Shown piece by piece: positions 36,101 to 47,358 of a stretch of 64,000 nt of DNA (positions are counted from its first letter, which is position 1; the number at the start of each line of letters is the position of its first letter). Location: the NCBI GenBank assembly GCA_019973155.2, contig BPQB01000029.1, forward strand, positions 186,001 to 250,000. The letters are read 5' to 3'. The position numbers and the translations under genes were made by a program. The notes below the pieces were generated by a model that searched no databases, was not told where the DNA came from, and saw only the letters and a list, made by a program, of their open reading frames with translations. The DNA comes from Phanerochaete sordida (lineage: Eukaryota > Basidiomycota > Agaricomycetes > Polyporales > Phanerochaetaceae).

Positions 36101-36240
36101 GGAGGGGGGCTCACCTGGCGACGCTTCGTGCACTCGACACAGCTAAGACGCTGGCGCCTGCGGGTCTGCTTGACCTTCCCACCCTGCGAGGTGGACGCCT
36201 GGTCCGAGCCCGAGGCATTCGCTTGAGATTCGTCCTCCAT
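33192..36240 (-). CDS. Zn2Cys6 fungal transcription factor with fungal-specific TF domain
   Basis: Exons 36240-36115, 35945-35469, 35409-34787, 34734-34609, 34554-34389 and 34337-33192 give 887 residues. The zinc cluster is C34-x2-C37-x6-C44-x5-C50-x2-C53-x8-C62, preceded by the basic KQTRRRQRL. The first intron (169 nt) splits the cluster between C37 and C44. A coiled segment (TIETLSARIAALEQALLQQQ) follows as a likely dimer helix. The middle homology region is clear: SEAWKLAGSALRHAQALGMH and RELRITGWWLLIISDR, then the GRPMMAPRGSYDV block. The C-terminal 200 residues are Gln/Ser/Pro-rich and could activate transcription. Targets cannot be told from sequence; the factor lies beside the variable small-gene locus. 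Confidence 0.93.
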
Positions 36241-37950
36241 GGCGTGTGGGGTCGGGCGAGTACAGTGGCGGGGCTAGCTGCTAACTCCTGGCTTTTATCA
36301 AGGACGATCCAGGCAGCGCTTGCAAAGATTACTGAGAATCGCCGTGACTGCCCGTAGTAAGCCGGCGCTTGGCTCACGCGCAACTGGCCAGCGCCGACTC
36401 GGGAGCCCGCCCGGAGCATTGACTTCCTCGAGATATCGTCCAAACAACCGGATGTCGACGTGAGCGCACGGCATACTTGCATTAATTATTGCACTGCTTT
36501 TCTGATTAAACCGCCAGGCGAAGAACGCTTCGGAGGCTCGCTGCTATTCAGACTGCTGCGCTTTATGGGTTCTTTTTCGCACAGGAGCTGAGGCATTTGA
36601 TGCATACACCAGCGGTCCTGAACAGATCTACAGAATCATCATCACGCAGCATGCCCAGGCTGGAGCGCAAAGGTAATTTGTCAGGATCTCACCGTTCACG
36701 TGCATCGAGGTCATCGGCCATCAGGTTTCGAAGGAGACTCACAGCCAAGTTATGTATGTCAAACCTTGAAGCCCCGCGCCACGAACTACTTCGAGCGATA
36801 CTGCTAGAATATCTCTCTGCGACAGTCCGTGCATGACGGCGGCGGCGTACTGTGGTCGGCGTTCAAGAGCAGGGTGATACGCCATCCGTCGGGGTTTCGT
36901 CGGAGATCCTTCGAAAAGGCAAACAATGTGGCGTCTCCTTCGACCAGACCTCGGCCCTCTGACACCGCATATCCGCAGTTCCACCAAGCCTACGACTGCA
37001 GAGCCTTCCGCAGCGATTACAGCAGTAGAACATACAGCAGATTCTGTGCCTTGAACCCCTGGTCGACATGGTCTTTATCGCCCGGCGAACCATTGCTGCC
37101 ACAGGGACACCGGCCGCTGTTCACACACGGCGTTCTCTCTTCTCACATAACAAGTTTGAGGTGGTCAATCTGGAATCGTTTCGCGCGCTCGTCGGTCGCT
37201 AGGAGCAGGTTCGATGCAGCCTGGGAGCTCTGCGCGCGGAGAATCGAACGCCCGGATCGATTGGTGAGAGCAGCTTTCGACTGATAGACCCGCCCCGCAC
37301 GCTCGCGCATGTCCTTCTAAACGCTATGAAGGGGTTCGTAACTGCGCAGAAGCCATTCGAAGCGACGGGATTAGCGCAAACTGTCGTGGCTTTGATAGTT
37401 TGAGTGTCCGAGAGGGGGCTCTCGAGGTTCGCTGGGCTCACTAGGCCTGTCTTTATGAGAATCGTCGGAAGAGAGCGTCCCTGATCTTTGTGACCCAACC
37501 CTGATTTTCCTGACGTTGCCAGCGCCCCCCGTGCCCGTGGCAAACGCTAACCTTGCACCAATGAGAAAATTTGTATCGTTGACCCGTAGGAGCTTTTGCT
37601 CGAGCGCTCCGTGAGCCATTGACAGGAAGCTGCTGCTCCGTTATCCAGCTCGCAGTCTATCAGGCTATTTCCATGTGAGCTCCGGCCGGCTCCAGCTCAC
37701 TCAGGATGTGTAGGTCACTCTGACATTCCAGTCTACGTTCATAGTCCTTGGGATGTTATTCTACCCAGGCTCTATAATCTACGCTACAGTGTGTCTAGCG
37801 ACAACGATAAATATCTGATTTACATGTGTGCTCGTCGTGGGCTTACCGTCCCGTTCGTAAAGGCTGATATACACAAGTGGAGAGTAAGACTATCAGAAAC
37901 CAGGTACGCGTTGCTCTATCATGTATCTGAGCGCAAAAGTCCAGTACCAT
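36241..37950. other. Intergenic stretch without a supported gene
   Basis: The 1.7 kb upstream of the Zn2Cys6 gene contain short frames on both strands. One plus-strand reading near 36852-36963 (containing SVGVSSEILRKGKQCGVSFD) looks faintly protein-like but has no start or splice context. I treat it as a possible remnant only. Confidence 0.4.
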
Positions 37951-38604
37951 CTATGCTGCTGACCAGCAGATGACCGGCTGCCAGCTTCCCTTGGATACCT
38001 GACGCAACTCCACAAGGTAAAGGTCGTCGAAGTTGATTCGGTCCAGGCACCAGTCCTGCTCTCGAGAGCCGTTTACTCGCATCTCCTGCAGAACGGATCA
38101 GCTCGAGGGACACCGACAGAGCACGGACTGCGTACATCATAGAAGGTTCGAACAAGCCTCGCTACTTTCTGTACGATGCGCTCGAGCGTCTGCGGATTGG
38201 CGTTGTGTGTATGGTCGAACACATCTATGCCGTTCTCGAAGCGCCAATCCTGGTACCCAGGCCACTGCCCAATCGATGTCAGACTGGTCATTCATAGGAA
38301 GACGGAACAAGACGGTGCAACCCACATGAATACGCAGGGTGACTCTCATGCCTGTATCGGAGACGTGCGGTATGGAGTGCGCTGCATGGAGGTCTTGTGC
38401 GTTCCCCGCTAGTACATCCCGGAGGTTTATGCCGTACCCGCCGTTAGTCCGTCGGATGACGATGTTCGGGAGTCTATTGAACGCGGCCTGTCCGGCAGGG
38501 GGTCTATACTCCTTCTGGGGGACGATCACCCCTGGCAGGCGAGCGATAACCTCATCGCTGTAGTCGACGAAAGAGTGAAAGCGGGTTGCAATCTGGGGAG
38601 GCAT
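37951..38604 (-). CDS. Small-protein family member A (180 residues, unknown function)
   Basis: Exons 38604-38326, 38264-38136 and 38085-37951 join in phase 0 through introns of 61 and 50 nt. The product begins MPPQIATRFHSFVDY and carries the family landmarks LPGVIVPQKEY, VTLRIHWPGYQDW, NPQTLERIVQKVARLV and LYLVELRQVSKGSWQPVIC. Two more copies (B and C) lie 2-7 kb away with the same two intron positions, immediately before WPG and after FY(N/D). There is no signal peptide, membrane segment or Cys/His metal pattern; the pattern of aromatic and charged residues suggests a small soluble alpha/beta domain. I do not recognise a named domain. A is the most diverged of the three and lacks the separate MAQNN first exon. 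Confidence 0.8.
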
Positions 38605-38869
38605 TGTGAGATGTGATGCGGAGGCTCTGGTGGTGCTGAAGAACGACTTACTGGGATTGAGCTGCTTTTAACACGCAGCTCGTAGCCATCTTCCTCCTAG
38701 CAAACGAGAATATGTGCCGGACTGACCTCCTCGTCGAGCTGTGCCACGCTCTTCCAGCAGGAGCAAGACGAGCCACAGCGAGAGGCCCGTGCAGAACAAG
38801 GGCCATCTTATGTCTTCGTCGGAAAGAGAGATTCACGGGTATACTGGCCGAGGGTACCCTTTGGCATCG

Positions 38870-39170
38870 CTTTGCGCCAGGAGCCTCGGTAGCTGGACGA
38901 AAGCGTGCTGCATTTGCCCCTGGAGCTACGCCACGCAGCCATGAAACGGCCGGAATATAACAGAACCACACCTGGAGCTCGACGCGGCGGCCGCGGCGCC
39001 GCGCACAACAAGGTCGCGCTGGACGCGCCAAGAGCGCGGCGACAACAACGGCTGCGGTCGATTCCACAGCTTTTTTGGCCCGTGGAAATCACCCCGTACG
39101 CATAGGCAGCACTCCCGAGCCTCCGATGCCGGCGTCCTCGCGGGAAATGGCGTCTACCACGTTTCGTGGG
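38870..39170 (+). repeat. Copy 1 of a diverged non-coding duplication
   Basis: Shared blocks with the copy at about 39705-40005 include GCCAAGAGCGCG, CGAGCCTCC, and TGGAGCTACGCCACGCAGC against TGGAATTTGCGCCACCCAGC. Both stretches start with an AGCTGGAC block and end with a ...ATGGCGTCTACC or ...ATAGCGTCTCC block. Spacing is about 835 bp. Neither copy has a supported gene. Confidence 0.5.
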
Positions 39171-39704
39171 GGCTGTCAGCGGTGCAGGACAGCAAGCATG
39201 TTTGGTGCAGACGTTACCTTGCGTGCGGCGGCCTGGTAGGCAGATTCTCGGATGGCCATCTGACATCCGATAGCCATCATACTCGGACCTGCATGGTCCG
39301 GCTCCAAATTACAAGCATGCGGTTGAGTCCGCGGGCGAAAGGCCTGACGGGACATTTAGCTGAACGCACACGGAGCTCGCTGTGTAGAGATTCGGTGTAC
39401 CTGTGCCGCCAGTGTCGGAGTGGCGAAGGGAGGCAGAGACCGCGGGAGCTTTTGCCCGGCATGGTCACTGTTTGTTTGGCTACGATGGCGCAGGCGTCAG
39501 CAGAGACGCGCGCCGCGGATAGGTATTGGGAACGGAGCGAACCAAAAGGTTTGACCCCATCCCGTTGACACAGTCTGACACTCGGCGCGAGACGATCTTG
39601 GCTACGATTGCTCGATCTGCGCACCAACAAGCAGAAGGACACAGTCTGAAGCTTAACCATATGGCAGAGTCTGTGCTCGTCCGAGCAAAACTAAGGATTT
39701 AGAG

Positions 39705-40005
39705 TGAGTCACGGAATCCGATTGGGGAGCTGGACAGAGGCTCACCACAGCTGTGCCTGGAATTTGCGCCACCCAGCTGGAATACGATGGCCGAAACCTG
39801 AAACGGGAGGTGGCGAGCCCGCTGGATACGCCAAGAGCGCGACTACAACGGTCACGGTCAGCCCCAACTCTTTGAGCCCGTTCAATTTACGTACGGGCAC
39901 AGGAACCACCACGAGCCTCCCACGCCGACGCCTGCACGGTAAATAGCGTCTCCAGCGCTGCTTGGCAAACGTCAGCGGCGCATGATTAGCTATTACCAAG
40001 GGATA
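39705..40005 (+). repeat. Copy 2 of a diverged non-coding duplication
   Basis: This is the partner of the copy at 38870-39170. Several small indels and many substitutions separate the two, so the duplication is old. Confidence 0.5.
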
Positions 40006-40830
40006 CGCCTTAACTTGAGCGTGGCCATCGGAGCGTGGGATCCCCCGGGATGGCAATACGATAGGCATCGGGCCTACGACAGCGGGCTCGGAGACGGCTG
40101 GGACATTCAGGCTCGTGCGTGAGATACCTACCGGACAGCCGACGACGACGCATCAGAGCGTACCAGGTGCCTGCTGCGTTAGTTGTGGAGTGCCTGGGCT
40201 AAGGGGTGAGCGAATCCGGGACAGTGGAGGGATGTGGAAGGGGCGGCGGGAGCCCTGGTCCGTGTTGGCACGTTCGACGATGACATGGTGGCGTATAGCG
40301 CCAGTCGGGCACCGGAAGCGCGTGGTGACCGGAATACAAACCGTCGCCAAGGTTGTCGAGCCTGCTCGGACGCTGCCCTGTTCGAGGCTCTGTCTGGGAC
40401 AAGGAAGCCAGATTGGGACAGTCCACCCGCCAGGAGGATGGTGTTATCGGGAGCGCGTCGGCAGATGGGCGAGGCGGGGTGTCCCGGTCGACTGGTGACC
40501 GGTAAGCGTCGTAAACGAGATCGCAGTCTAAAGGCTAATCGTGACGCCTTCATGCTGAATAGCCGCTTCTGTGATGTGCACGTCTTGGCGTGCAGCTCGA
40601 TTGAACATCGAAGCAGCGCGAAGAGACCGCAGGGTTGGGTTGCTACCCCGAGTCGCCCGCTTTAGCACGCGTGCTCCAAACCAAGTCAATCATAATTCCA
40701 CGAAAGAAATCGAGGATACAATGCGAGCCGGGCACTGCTATCGCTACAGTCGATATGATCTGGCAGGAATGAATAGGGGATCAGCGCGCTCTACGGCGAA
40801 TCTAAGGGTAAAGTGACGTATCAGCAATCT

Positions 40831-41523
40831 CTAGAGACTGTGGCAGATAACCGGCTGCCAAGACCCGCCAGAGACATGACGTAGCTCCACGAGAAAGAGG
40901 TTCTCGAAAGGGAAATTGTGCAGGTCCCAGGTGGGTTCCCCGCCAGCGACGGTAAGCTGCTCCTGCTCAACGTCACTAACGCAGCACAAGAGCTATAACG
41001 TAGCTTCTCACGTTGTAAAATTCACTGATGCGACTTGCGGCTTGATAAGCAATATGCGCGAGGGTGCGAGGGTTGTGCTTTCCTCCGGCGAGAATGGCGT
41101 TCTCGTGTGTCCAGATCTCATACCCCGGCCACTAGGAAAGGCATGCATCAGTCAGTAACTGCCAAGCGATCGAGAATTGCGGACTTACGTGTATACGGAG
41201 TGAAACTCTGGTGCCAGTCGAGGTTAGAGTTGGCTGAGTATCCGCGTTCTCGAGCCCGTCGAAACGACTAAGCAGAGCGTCGCTCAAGCGCAACCCAGGA
41301 CTCCCATAGACGTTGAATCGGATAGGTTCATGGAGGACTGCACAGGGCTGAGTTTGACGCGCTGTATATACTTTCTGCGGTACCAGAATGCCCGGCAGAA
41401 GCATATGTGTATCAGGATAATCCAAAAAGGTGTGGAACTGAACAGAGAGGCGATAAGGAGAGTGTTTACCAGAACAAGAAAATGATATCGTACATTACCG
41501 ACGGGCTGGTTGTTCTGAGCCAT
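40831..41523 (-). CDS. Small-protein family member B (176 residues, unknown function)
   Basis: Exons 41523-41494, 41437-41189, 41131-41012 and 40962-40831 join in phase 0 through introns of 56, 57 and 49 nt. The start MAQNNQPVGN is shared with member C (MAQNN), which decides against an upstream in-frame start. Family landmarks are FHTFLDYPD, LLPGILVPQKVY, LHEPIRFNVYGSPGLRLSDA, VSLRIHWPGYEIW, NPRTLAHIA and FLVELRHVSGGSWQPVIC. Spliced length is exactly that of C. The function is unknown and no signal peptide is seen. It is followed upstream, on the same strand, by the zinc-finger gene ZF1, the same order as C and ZF2. Confidence 0.85.
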
Positions 41524-42710
41524 TGCAAACGAGGAATGAGCTTCGAAGTGGCTGAGGCGTTCTGATGTGCTCACCAGGTATGCTTGCTCTCGTTTTGTAG
41601 TATTCAAAAGGTCAGCTAGGGCTCAGAGCTGCTGCGTTCGCCACGGGTGGAAATTGTCTGCTACAGGTGGCCGATCGTGACAGTTTCCAGCTGCGACGTC
41701 GAGGACAACAGAAGTGCAGTGCGGTGCAGTCGCCAGCCCTGCCAAAAAGTCAGAACAGTATTCATTTATCGATGCTTTGTAGAACGTACATGTTTCGGAC
41801 GCCACGCGTTGCTTCGTCTTGCTCGTGCTGTTGTTCTCTTCGATCACTGCGGTGAAATTGCATGGACGCGGGATATTTCCACCACAGCACATCATGCGCG
41901 GAGGGATTGATCCATGTATATTGGATCTTTGGTCCGATCGAAGGCCCTTCACGACGCCGCTTCCCTTCAACGCCGTGGCCTGCGTCCTAGCGCCCCAGTG
42001 CCCGGATGCAGACCAGCCTTCGCGAAAGCCAGCAGCGCCTGGAAGACATGGCGTTCTAAGCTTTCATTAAGTTAAACAGTATGCGAACGTACTAGTGGGA
42101 GGTCGACAGCAGGTGAAGGCTCGCCGTGTGTGTCGCGATTCCCTGGAAGTTCGATTTGCATCGGCGAAAGAGCTTAGCCCTCTCCGCGCTGACTGGCCGC
42201 CATAGCAGAGTTTTACAGCTAAAACAGCGCAAATAAAGGTCTGGCGTAAGGTAGAAGCCTTGCAGGTCGAAATCCGGCCGCCTTCCGGGATGAAAGCATT
42301 GAGACAACCTCGGCGCCCACCTGGCAGCGGTAAGCCTCGCAGTTTGTGTGGTCATATTTGGCATCTGGGCGCTTCACATGCGACGAGGACCCAAGTTCGA
42401 ATCCTTCTGGTAACAGCATTTTTACGCGCAGGGTTCGCCAGCTTACTATGTAGCATGGTAGCGTTGAGCCCTTAACGGTAGAATATGGGGCAAGGGGGCC
42501 TAGGGAAGCAGGATTACAGAGCCCAGAAAGGTTGGTATTGAGAGTCGATGCGGGTATGGAGCGATACATGAGCAGTTACTAAAAGTACAACTACAAGCAG
42601 ACATTAGAAGAGAAAGGCCGCAAAAGAGTACAGAGAACAGAAACGGAAGCGCATAGGCATATATAAGAAGGAACCGAACGTCCTCGACGGTCACAGTAAC
42701 GACCGCGCCA
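41524..42710. other. Intergenic region between member B and ZF1
   Basis: About 1.2 kb lie between the start of B and the stop of ZF1. It contains the non-coding part of the segmental duplication and the tRNA-like remnant. No further gene is supported. Confidence 0.5.
42342..42416 (+). other. tRNA-like remnant, tRNA-Val(CAC)-like
   Basis: The segment holds a B-box-like AGTTCGAATCC and, 25 bases before, an anticodon-arm-like GGCGC-TTCACAT-GCGAC whose loop would present CAC. Acceptor, D and T stems do not pair properly, so it is not a functional tRNA. It could be a tRNA pseudogene or the head of a SINE. Confidence 0.3.
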
Positions 42711-43995
42711 TCACTTGTGGGCTTTGCGTGCGCTCGGCCCACGCGTAGCCTTGCCCTTGCCCTTGCCCTTGCCCCTCGCCTCGTCCTCATACACCTTCTT
42801 GTGAAGATCGAAGGGCACGATGCACTTCATGTTCGGGTTCCTCAGATGACGGATGAGCGTCTCGTGGCGGCTCATCGCCGCCCAGCACCCGCCGACGTAG
42901 AGGCTGCCCTCGTGCTCGTACGGCGCGCCGTGCCGCGCAATCGCGTCCGCGAGCGCATCAGCCCCGAGCAGGTCGACGCGCTCGCCGCGGCACTCGTGCT
43001 TCTGCGGGAAGTGCACGTTGATGTGCCGGTTGAGGTCCGGCTTGGAGTGGTTCGTCTGCGTGTGGTCGCAGTGCGGGCAGTCCCAGGGACCCGGGGCTGT
43101 CTCCCGAGTCCGTGCGCCGGGCGCAGCGTCGTTCGTGGCGGGGCGCGACCTGCGCGCGGTGTACTTGATGGACGCAGTGCGCACGGCGCCGCCATCGGTG
43201 CTGGCGAGGCTCGACGTCGAGCCGGATGGGCTGGGTGCGGCGGAGGAGTATGGGGAAGTGCGTGCGTAGGGCTTCGTGTTCTTGGGACGCGAAGCGCGCT
43301 TCGTGCGGGGCGAGGGGGCGTAGTCCGAATAGCCACTGCTGTCGCTGGATGAGGACGGGCTCGAGGGCGAGGAAGAGCTTGAGTAGTATTGGAGCTCCGG
43401 AGTACATGGGAGCGAGGCGCCAACGGGGTACGGGGAGGCCTGGAGGATAGCAGGAGCTATCCCGCCGTCGGCATGCGGGCCAAGCCCGGCGAGGCGTCCA
43501 GTCAGAGACATGGCATCTTGGGAGCGAGGCAGAGCTTCTCCGAGAGCGCCGAAGAGAGATGAAGATGTGGGGATGTAAGGAGGCAACGAGGTTGGCATGA
43601 AAGTGGAGGGCATGGGGATGGACGCGGGCCAGAGTATTTCGGTTTGAGTGGCGGCGTCGTAGACGGTGATAGCAGCAGTGTAATAGCTCATGTCCACCAT
43701 CTCCATAGGACTGTGTAATATTTGTGAGACGACATATGTAGGAATCGAAGTAGAGGACGCACATCAAGGGTTCCTGAACGTAAGTCTGCTCCTGATCAGC
43801 ATAGCTATGGCTATAAGCATCGACCCTTGACATCGAGAGCTCTGCGGGAGAGACATAGGTCTCGAGGGGAGGGTCGCTCGAGGCGGCATCGAAGTCGAAG
43901 AAGCTCCCTACGCCGCTGCGCTCTTGAGCTGGGGTGTCATAGGCTTTGAGAAGCTCAGCGAGGAACGGCGCGTAGGGGGAGGGAGAGGAGTTCAT
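42711..43995 (-). CDS. C2H2 zinc-finger protein ZF1 (410 residues)
   Basis: Exons 43995-43763 and 43710-42711 join across a 52-nt intron (GTGCGT/CAG, phase 2). The N-terminal half is acidic and Ser/Pro/Tyr-rich (FFDFDAASSDPP, SSSSSPSSPSSSSDSSGY), like an activation domain, and a basic KRASRPKNTKPYAR segment follows. A C2H2 finger lies near residues 275-305: WDCPHCDHTQTNHSKPDLNR then HINVH. A second, unusual unit follows after about 45 residues: LYVGGCWAAMSRHETLIRHL then RNPNMKC, with one Cys before and one after the His. The protein ends with a basic GKGKGKGKATRG tail. It is a likely DNA-binding regulator of unknown target and is paralogous to ZF2, ZF3 and ZF4. Confidence 0.88.
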
Positions 43996-45342
43996 GCTGT
44001 GGGTGGGTCGCGATGTGTGAGGTGCGGTGGTGAGGTTCCGCCATGTCCGCAGGTCCTTTTATACATCTGTCGCGTCGAGGGTCCATCTGGCCGGCGGGAG
44101 TCGCGAACAAGCCCAGTGGTGGGCGGTGCGGACGAAGGAGGCTTCGAATGTTCGCACGGGCACGAAACAGAGTGAAGAGGTGTGATTACAACGAGGGTGT
44201 CGGGGCGTGAGACTCGGGGGAGCTTGAAGGACCAATCACTGTCGGCGTAGGAGAAGTGAGCTCATCACCTCGTGTTCCTGCCTTGTGCGCCCGTTCACAA
44301 TGAGGCGGCTACCAAGTTGCCGCGTGCCTCCGGGGCCTATCCTTTCCTGACGAAATCGCCGTCGCACCCAATAAACGAGCGCGATAGTCCCCGCGTGAGG
44401 ACTCTGGGCGATGGGGGATTGGTTGTTTGCAAAAGCAGCGGGCTGCGCTGTGGTGACCTGCACAGAGGTCGTGAATATCAAGCGCCATGCCCAGATGCGA
44501 TGAGTCGATGACGTTCCGCACGTACCAGCACCAGTTTCGCTCGCCGAGGCAAGGCGACGACATCGAGGGCGACGTATACGCTAGGCTGTCAGTGCGGTAG
44601 TTTTGCCGAAAGTACAGAGCATCGCGTTAGCGCCCTCCAGCAACCTTCCGGACACCTTTTGGGTGACGCTCCAAGGTAGGTAACGTACCACCCTCTGGAG
44701 GCGAGAGGTACGCTCTTATATCAATCCAAACAGAACAAAAGCCATGTGGCAAAAAGCCAGGTAGGTGGCAGGGCACAATGAGTGGGTGGCTTCAAGTTTG
44801 CGGAGTCGTGCCCGCCAGAGGAATAAAATATAGCGCTCTAATTTAAAGCTCAGCATTCTGACTATATTATCGCGGTTGTAGACGACTCACGAGGTTGCCG
44901 ACGACGGCGATGGCGGTGCGCTGGCAAGAGACCTCGCTGTTTGGCTCGGTGGGCGACCTCTTCCCGAGTCCGGCGGGGGGCCAAACATTGCCCGCCGACT
45001 GATGGGCCTCTTCGTAAGCGCCTTGGTAGTGCTAGCTATCGTATGAGCCTCCTTAAAATGAAGCCATGTAGAGCGTTGAAAGAAGCTGGGAGCCCAGTGA
45101 CAAGTCAAACGCCAGCGAAAGACATAATCCACCGGGAAGGTTGCGTTTTCAAGTGATCCGCAGACCTCCTGGAGACCGAATAACAATATTCTGTCATGTG
45201 CAACACCAACGGGGTCAAAGCCGGCCTTCTCTATCGCTACATCTGCCTTGTCAGGCTCATAAATAAATACAAGGCGTGTCAGCGCGCTCTAAGGCGATTC
45301 TATGCGAGCCCAATCACAAACGCATCAGTGGAACCTCTAAGA
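43996..45342. other. Intergenic region between ZF1 and member C
   Basis: No gene is supported in these 1.35 kb. The leftmost 70 bp are the ZF1 core promoter; the rightmost 120 bp resemble the 3' flank of member B. Confidence 0.5.
44057..44063 (-). promoter_or_regulatory. TATA box of ZF1
   Basis: TATAAAA on the minus strand lies 62-68 bp upstream of the ZF1 start codon, matching similarly placed boxes of ZF2, ZF3 and ZF4. Confidence 0.6.
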
Positions 45343-46026
45343 CTAGACACGGCGGCAGATGACAGGCTGCCAGGACCCCGCAGAGACATTGCGGAGCTCC
45401 ACAAGATACAGGCTGTCGAAGGGTATCCCGGCCAGGTTCCAGTCAGGTTCCGTACCCCCGACGGTACGTTGTTCCTGCGCATTGTTAGGCACTGGTAGCG
45501 AAGACGATAGGATATTAGGCCCTTACATTGTAGAACTCGTGAATACGATTGGCGACCTGATTGGCAATCTGCGCAAGTGTGCGAGGGTTCTGTTGGCCTC
45601 CAGTATCAAGGGCATTTGTGAGAGTCCAAGATCCATGGCCCGGCCACTAGAAAGACAGTGAGTATCGTCGTGGAGACTCGGCGGGATCTTGAAATACCAG
45701 AATGCGGAGCGCGACTCTGTTGTTGGTCTGGCTCAACGTCGGGTGCGTGTTCGCATTATCGAGTCCGGTCAGGATACCGAGCATAGCGTCGTTGAGGCGC
45801 AATCCAGGTCTCCCATTGGTGGAGAACCGGATAGGGTTATGGAGCACTGCGGCGGCCTGATTTTGGCTCGCAGGTGGTGCATATACCTTCTGAGGGGCGA
45901 CGATTCCCGGTAGAAGGTCGTGCAAGGCCTCGGGGTAATCGAGGAAGCTATGATACCGGTCCTGCTCACTGTGAGAGGCCTGTGTGAAGAAGTGCGAAGA
46001 CCACGACGTACGTTGTTCTGAGCCAT
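45343..46026 (-). CDS. Small-protein family member C (176 residues, unknown function)
   Basis: Exons 46026-46012, 45961-45698, 45646-45527 and 45474-45343 join in phase 0 through introns of 50, 51 and 52 nt. It starts MAQNNDRYHSFLDYPEA and shows LLPGIVAPQKVYAPPA, RPGLRLNDAM, VALRILWPGHGSW, NPRTLAQIANQVANRIHEFY and LYLVELRNVSAGSWQPVIC. It is the closest relative of B. The His before WPG in A and B is Leu here, and the donor of that intron is the weaker GTATTT. With ZF2 it forms a two-gene cassette mirroring B plus ZF1. The function is unknown. Confidence 0.85.
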
Positions 46027-47358
46027 TGCGAGGATGTATGAGCTTTGAGACTGCTGGAGTATTCTGAGGAACTCACCGAGCAAGCTCTCCGCCGTTTTGT
46101 ATGGCTCAAAAATCCCGCTAGGGTCCTGCTCTGCCGCGCTCACCGTCGCGCGTCCGCGCGGCGCATGTGGCTGTCGGCTATGACATTGTATTGGCCCATA
46201 GTGTCTAGGATAGTTGAGGGGCGGCACATGAGCGCTGTCCTCGCTGGAAAGCCAGATAAATACCGAGGGATCACATCTTGCCAAAGTCTTCGCGTTTCGA
46301 CGAGTGTAGTTTGCGCCATATTCACCCGACCTCTTGTTCTTCTCGATCGCGAAAGAGCATCCGACAAGAAATTCACGTGCAGGAGAGAAAAACGCACCGC
46401 TATTTACCATGAACAGAATAGTTCGTCCATGTGATTTCAGCCGTCTGCTCGATCGGAGGCGGTTCACGACGCCACATCCTTGCTGTGTCGTAGGCAGCGT
46501 CCCGCCCTGGTGCCTAGTTACAGATCGGCCTTCGCGCAGGCCGGCGGCAGCTACAGAATAGACCTTGTAAATACCCCCTAATTGATTATCAAAATGAAGA
46601 GCGCACCTTGAGCGCACCGCCTGTGCAAACCGAGGCTCGCCGCCACGATCGCGATGCCGTGGAAGTTCGAATTGCATCAGCGATATGTCTTTGCTGTCCG
46701 TGCTCGGCGGCTGGGACGAGCCCGAGCTGCTCGTCAGACAGGTACAAAGAGCGGTCGAGAGAGACCTGAAACGAGAAGGTCAGGAGCTCGCCGCTCCTCG
46801 AGTTGGTGGAGAGAGGGTTCAAAAGTCGCGAGCGTCCGCGGGAGAGCCTCGCGGCTTGTGTGGTGCTGTTTGACACCGTGTCGCGACATGCGCGTGTTCG
46901 AATCCCATCGGAGACAGATATTTCACAATGTCCCATGAGAGCATGCAATCCCCCGCCTTCGGCATTCATGATGTTCAAAAAGCCCTGACGGTCGCTGTGC
47001 CTCTCGTACTCTCGCATGAGAATCTTGAAACGGAGCAGATTAACGCCGTCGCTGTGGTAAGGCGGAGATCAGTATAGAGTATTCGCCCTCAGCTGATGCG
47101 TCCTAGCAGGCAAACGTAAGCACCGGTCACTGAAGACGAGGTGGAAAAAGTCATTTATTATGTACACAACAAACGCTAGGGTATCGAATCAAGTTGACGG
47201 TATATGGAGGTGATGAGCAGAGCGCTACTGAAACGCGAGTACGGGACGAAGGTCTAATAAGACATCAGACATGAAGCAGAGAAATAGGAGAGGGCATAGC
47301 AGAAACACAGAAAGTTGTTCGCCAATTTAGCACATATCAGACTGTGAGAGCTTCGCGA
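46027..47358. other. Intergenic region between member C and ZF2
   Basis: About 1.3 kb contain duplicated non-coding sequence and a tRNA-like remnant. The minus-strand frame 46589-47017 reads DGIRTRACRDTVSNSTTQAA across that remnant, the familiar false peptide of an antisense tRNA, so I do not call it a gene. Confidence 0.5.
46854..46917 (+). other. tRNA-like remnant, second copy
   Basis: This aligns with 42342-42416 (CTTGTGTGGT...GTTCGAATCC). The B-box-like GTGTTCGAATCCC is kept but the anticodon arm is decayed, and no cloverleaf can be folded by eye. Confidence 0.28.

Larger units (their letters stand above)
38605..40830. other. Intergenic region holding a decayed tandem duplication
   Basis: No gene is supported in these 2.2 kb between family members A and B. 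Part of it is repeated: about 38870-39170 resembles about 39705-40005 in the same order and orientation. The rest, including 40.1-40.7 kb, shows only short overlapping frames. Confidence 0.45.
40831..42416 (-). repeat. Segmental duplication, copy 1 (member B and its upstream region)
   Basis: The unit from member B to the tRNA-like remnant at 42342-42416 matches 45343-46917 in order and orientation with an almost constant offset of about 4.5 kb. Non-coding matches include TTCACGACGCC preceded by CGATCG(G)A(A)GGC, AGGCTCGCCG, and TGGAAGTTCGA(T/A)TTGCATC. The downstream flanks also match (CTATCGCTAC and TCAGCGCGCTCTA). Confidence 0.65.
45343..46917 (-). repeat. Segmental duplication, copy 2 (member C and its upstream region)
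   Basis: This is the partner of 40831-42416. Coding exons, intron positions, the region upstream of the gene and the tRNA-like remnant all recur in the same order. Divergence is substantial, with indels, so the duplication is not recent. Confidence 0.65.

Noticed and set aside
42342..46917. Functional tRNA genes at the two B-box sites
   Set aside because: Acceptor and T stems do not pair, so they were kept only as tRNA-like remnants.
46589..47017. 142-codon minus-strand frame with DGIRTRACRDTVSNSTTQAA
   Set aside because: This is the typical false peptide from the complement of a tRNA-like sequence, not a gene.
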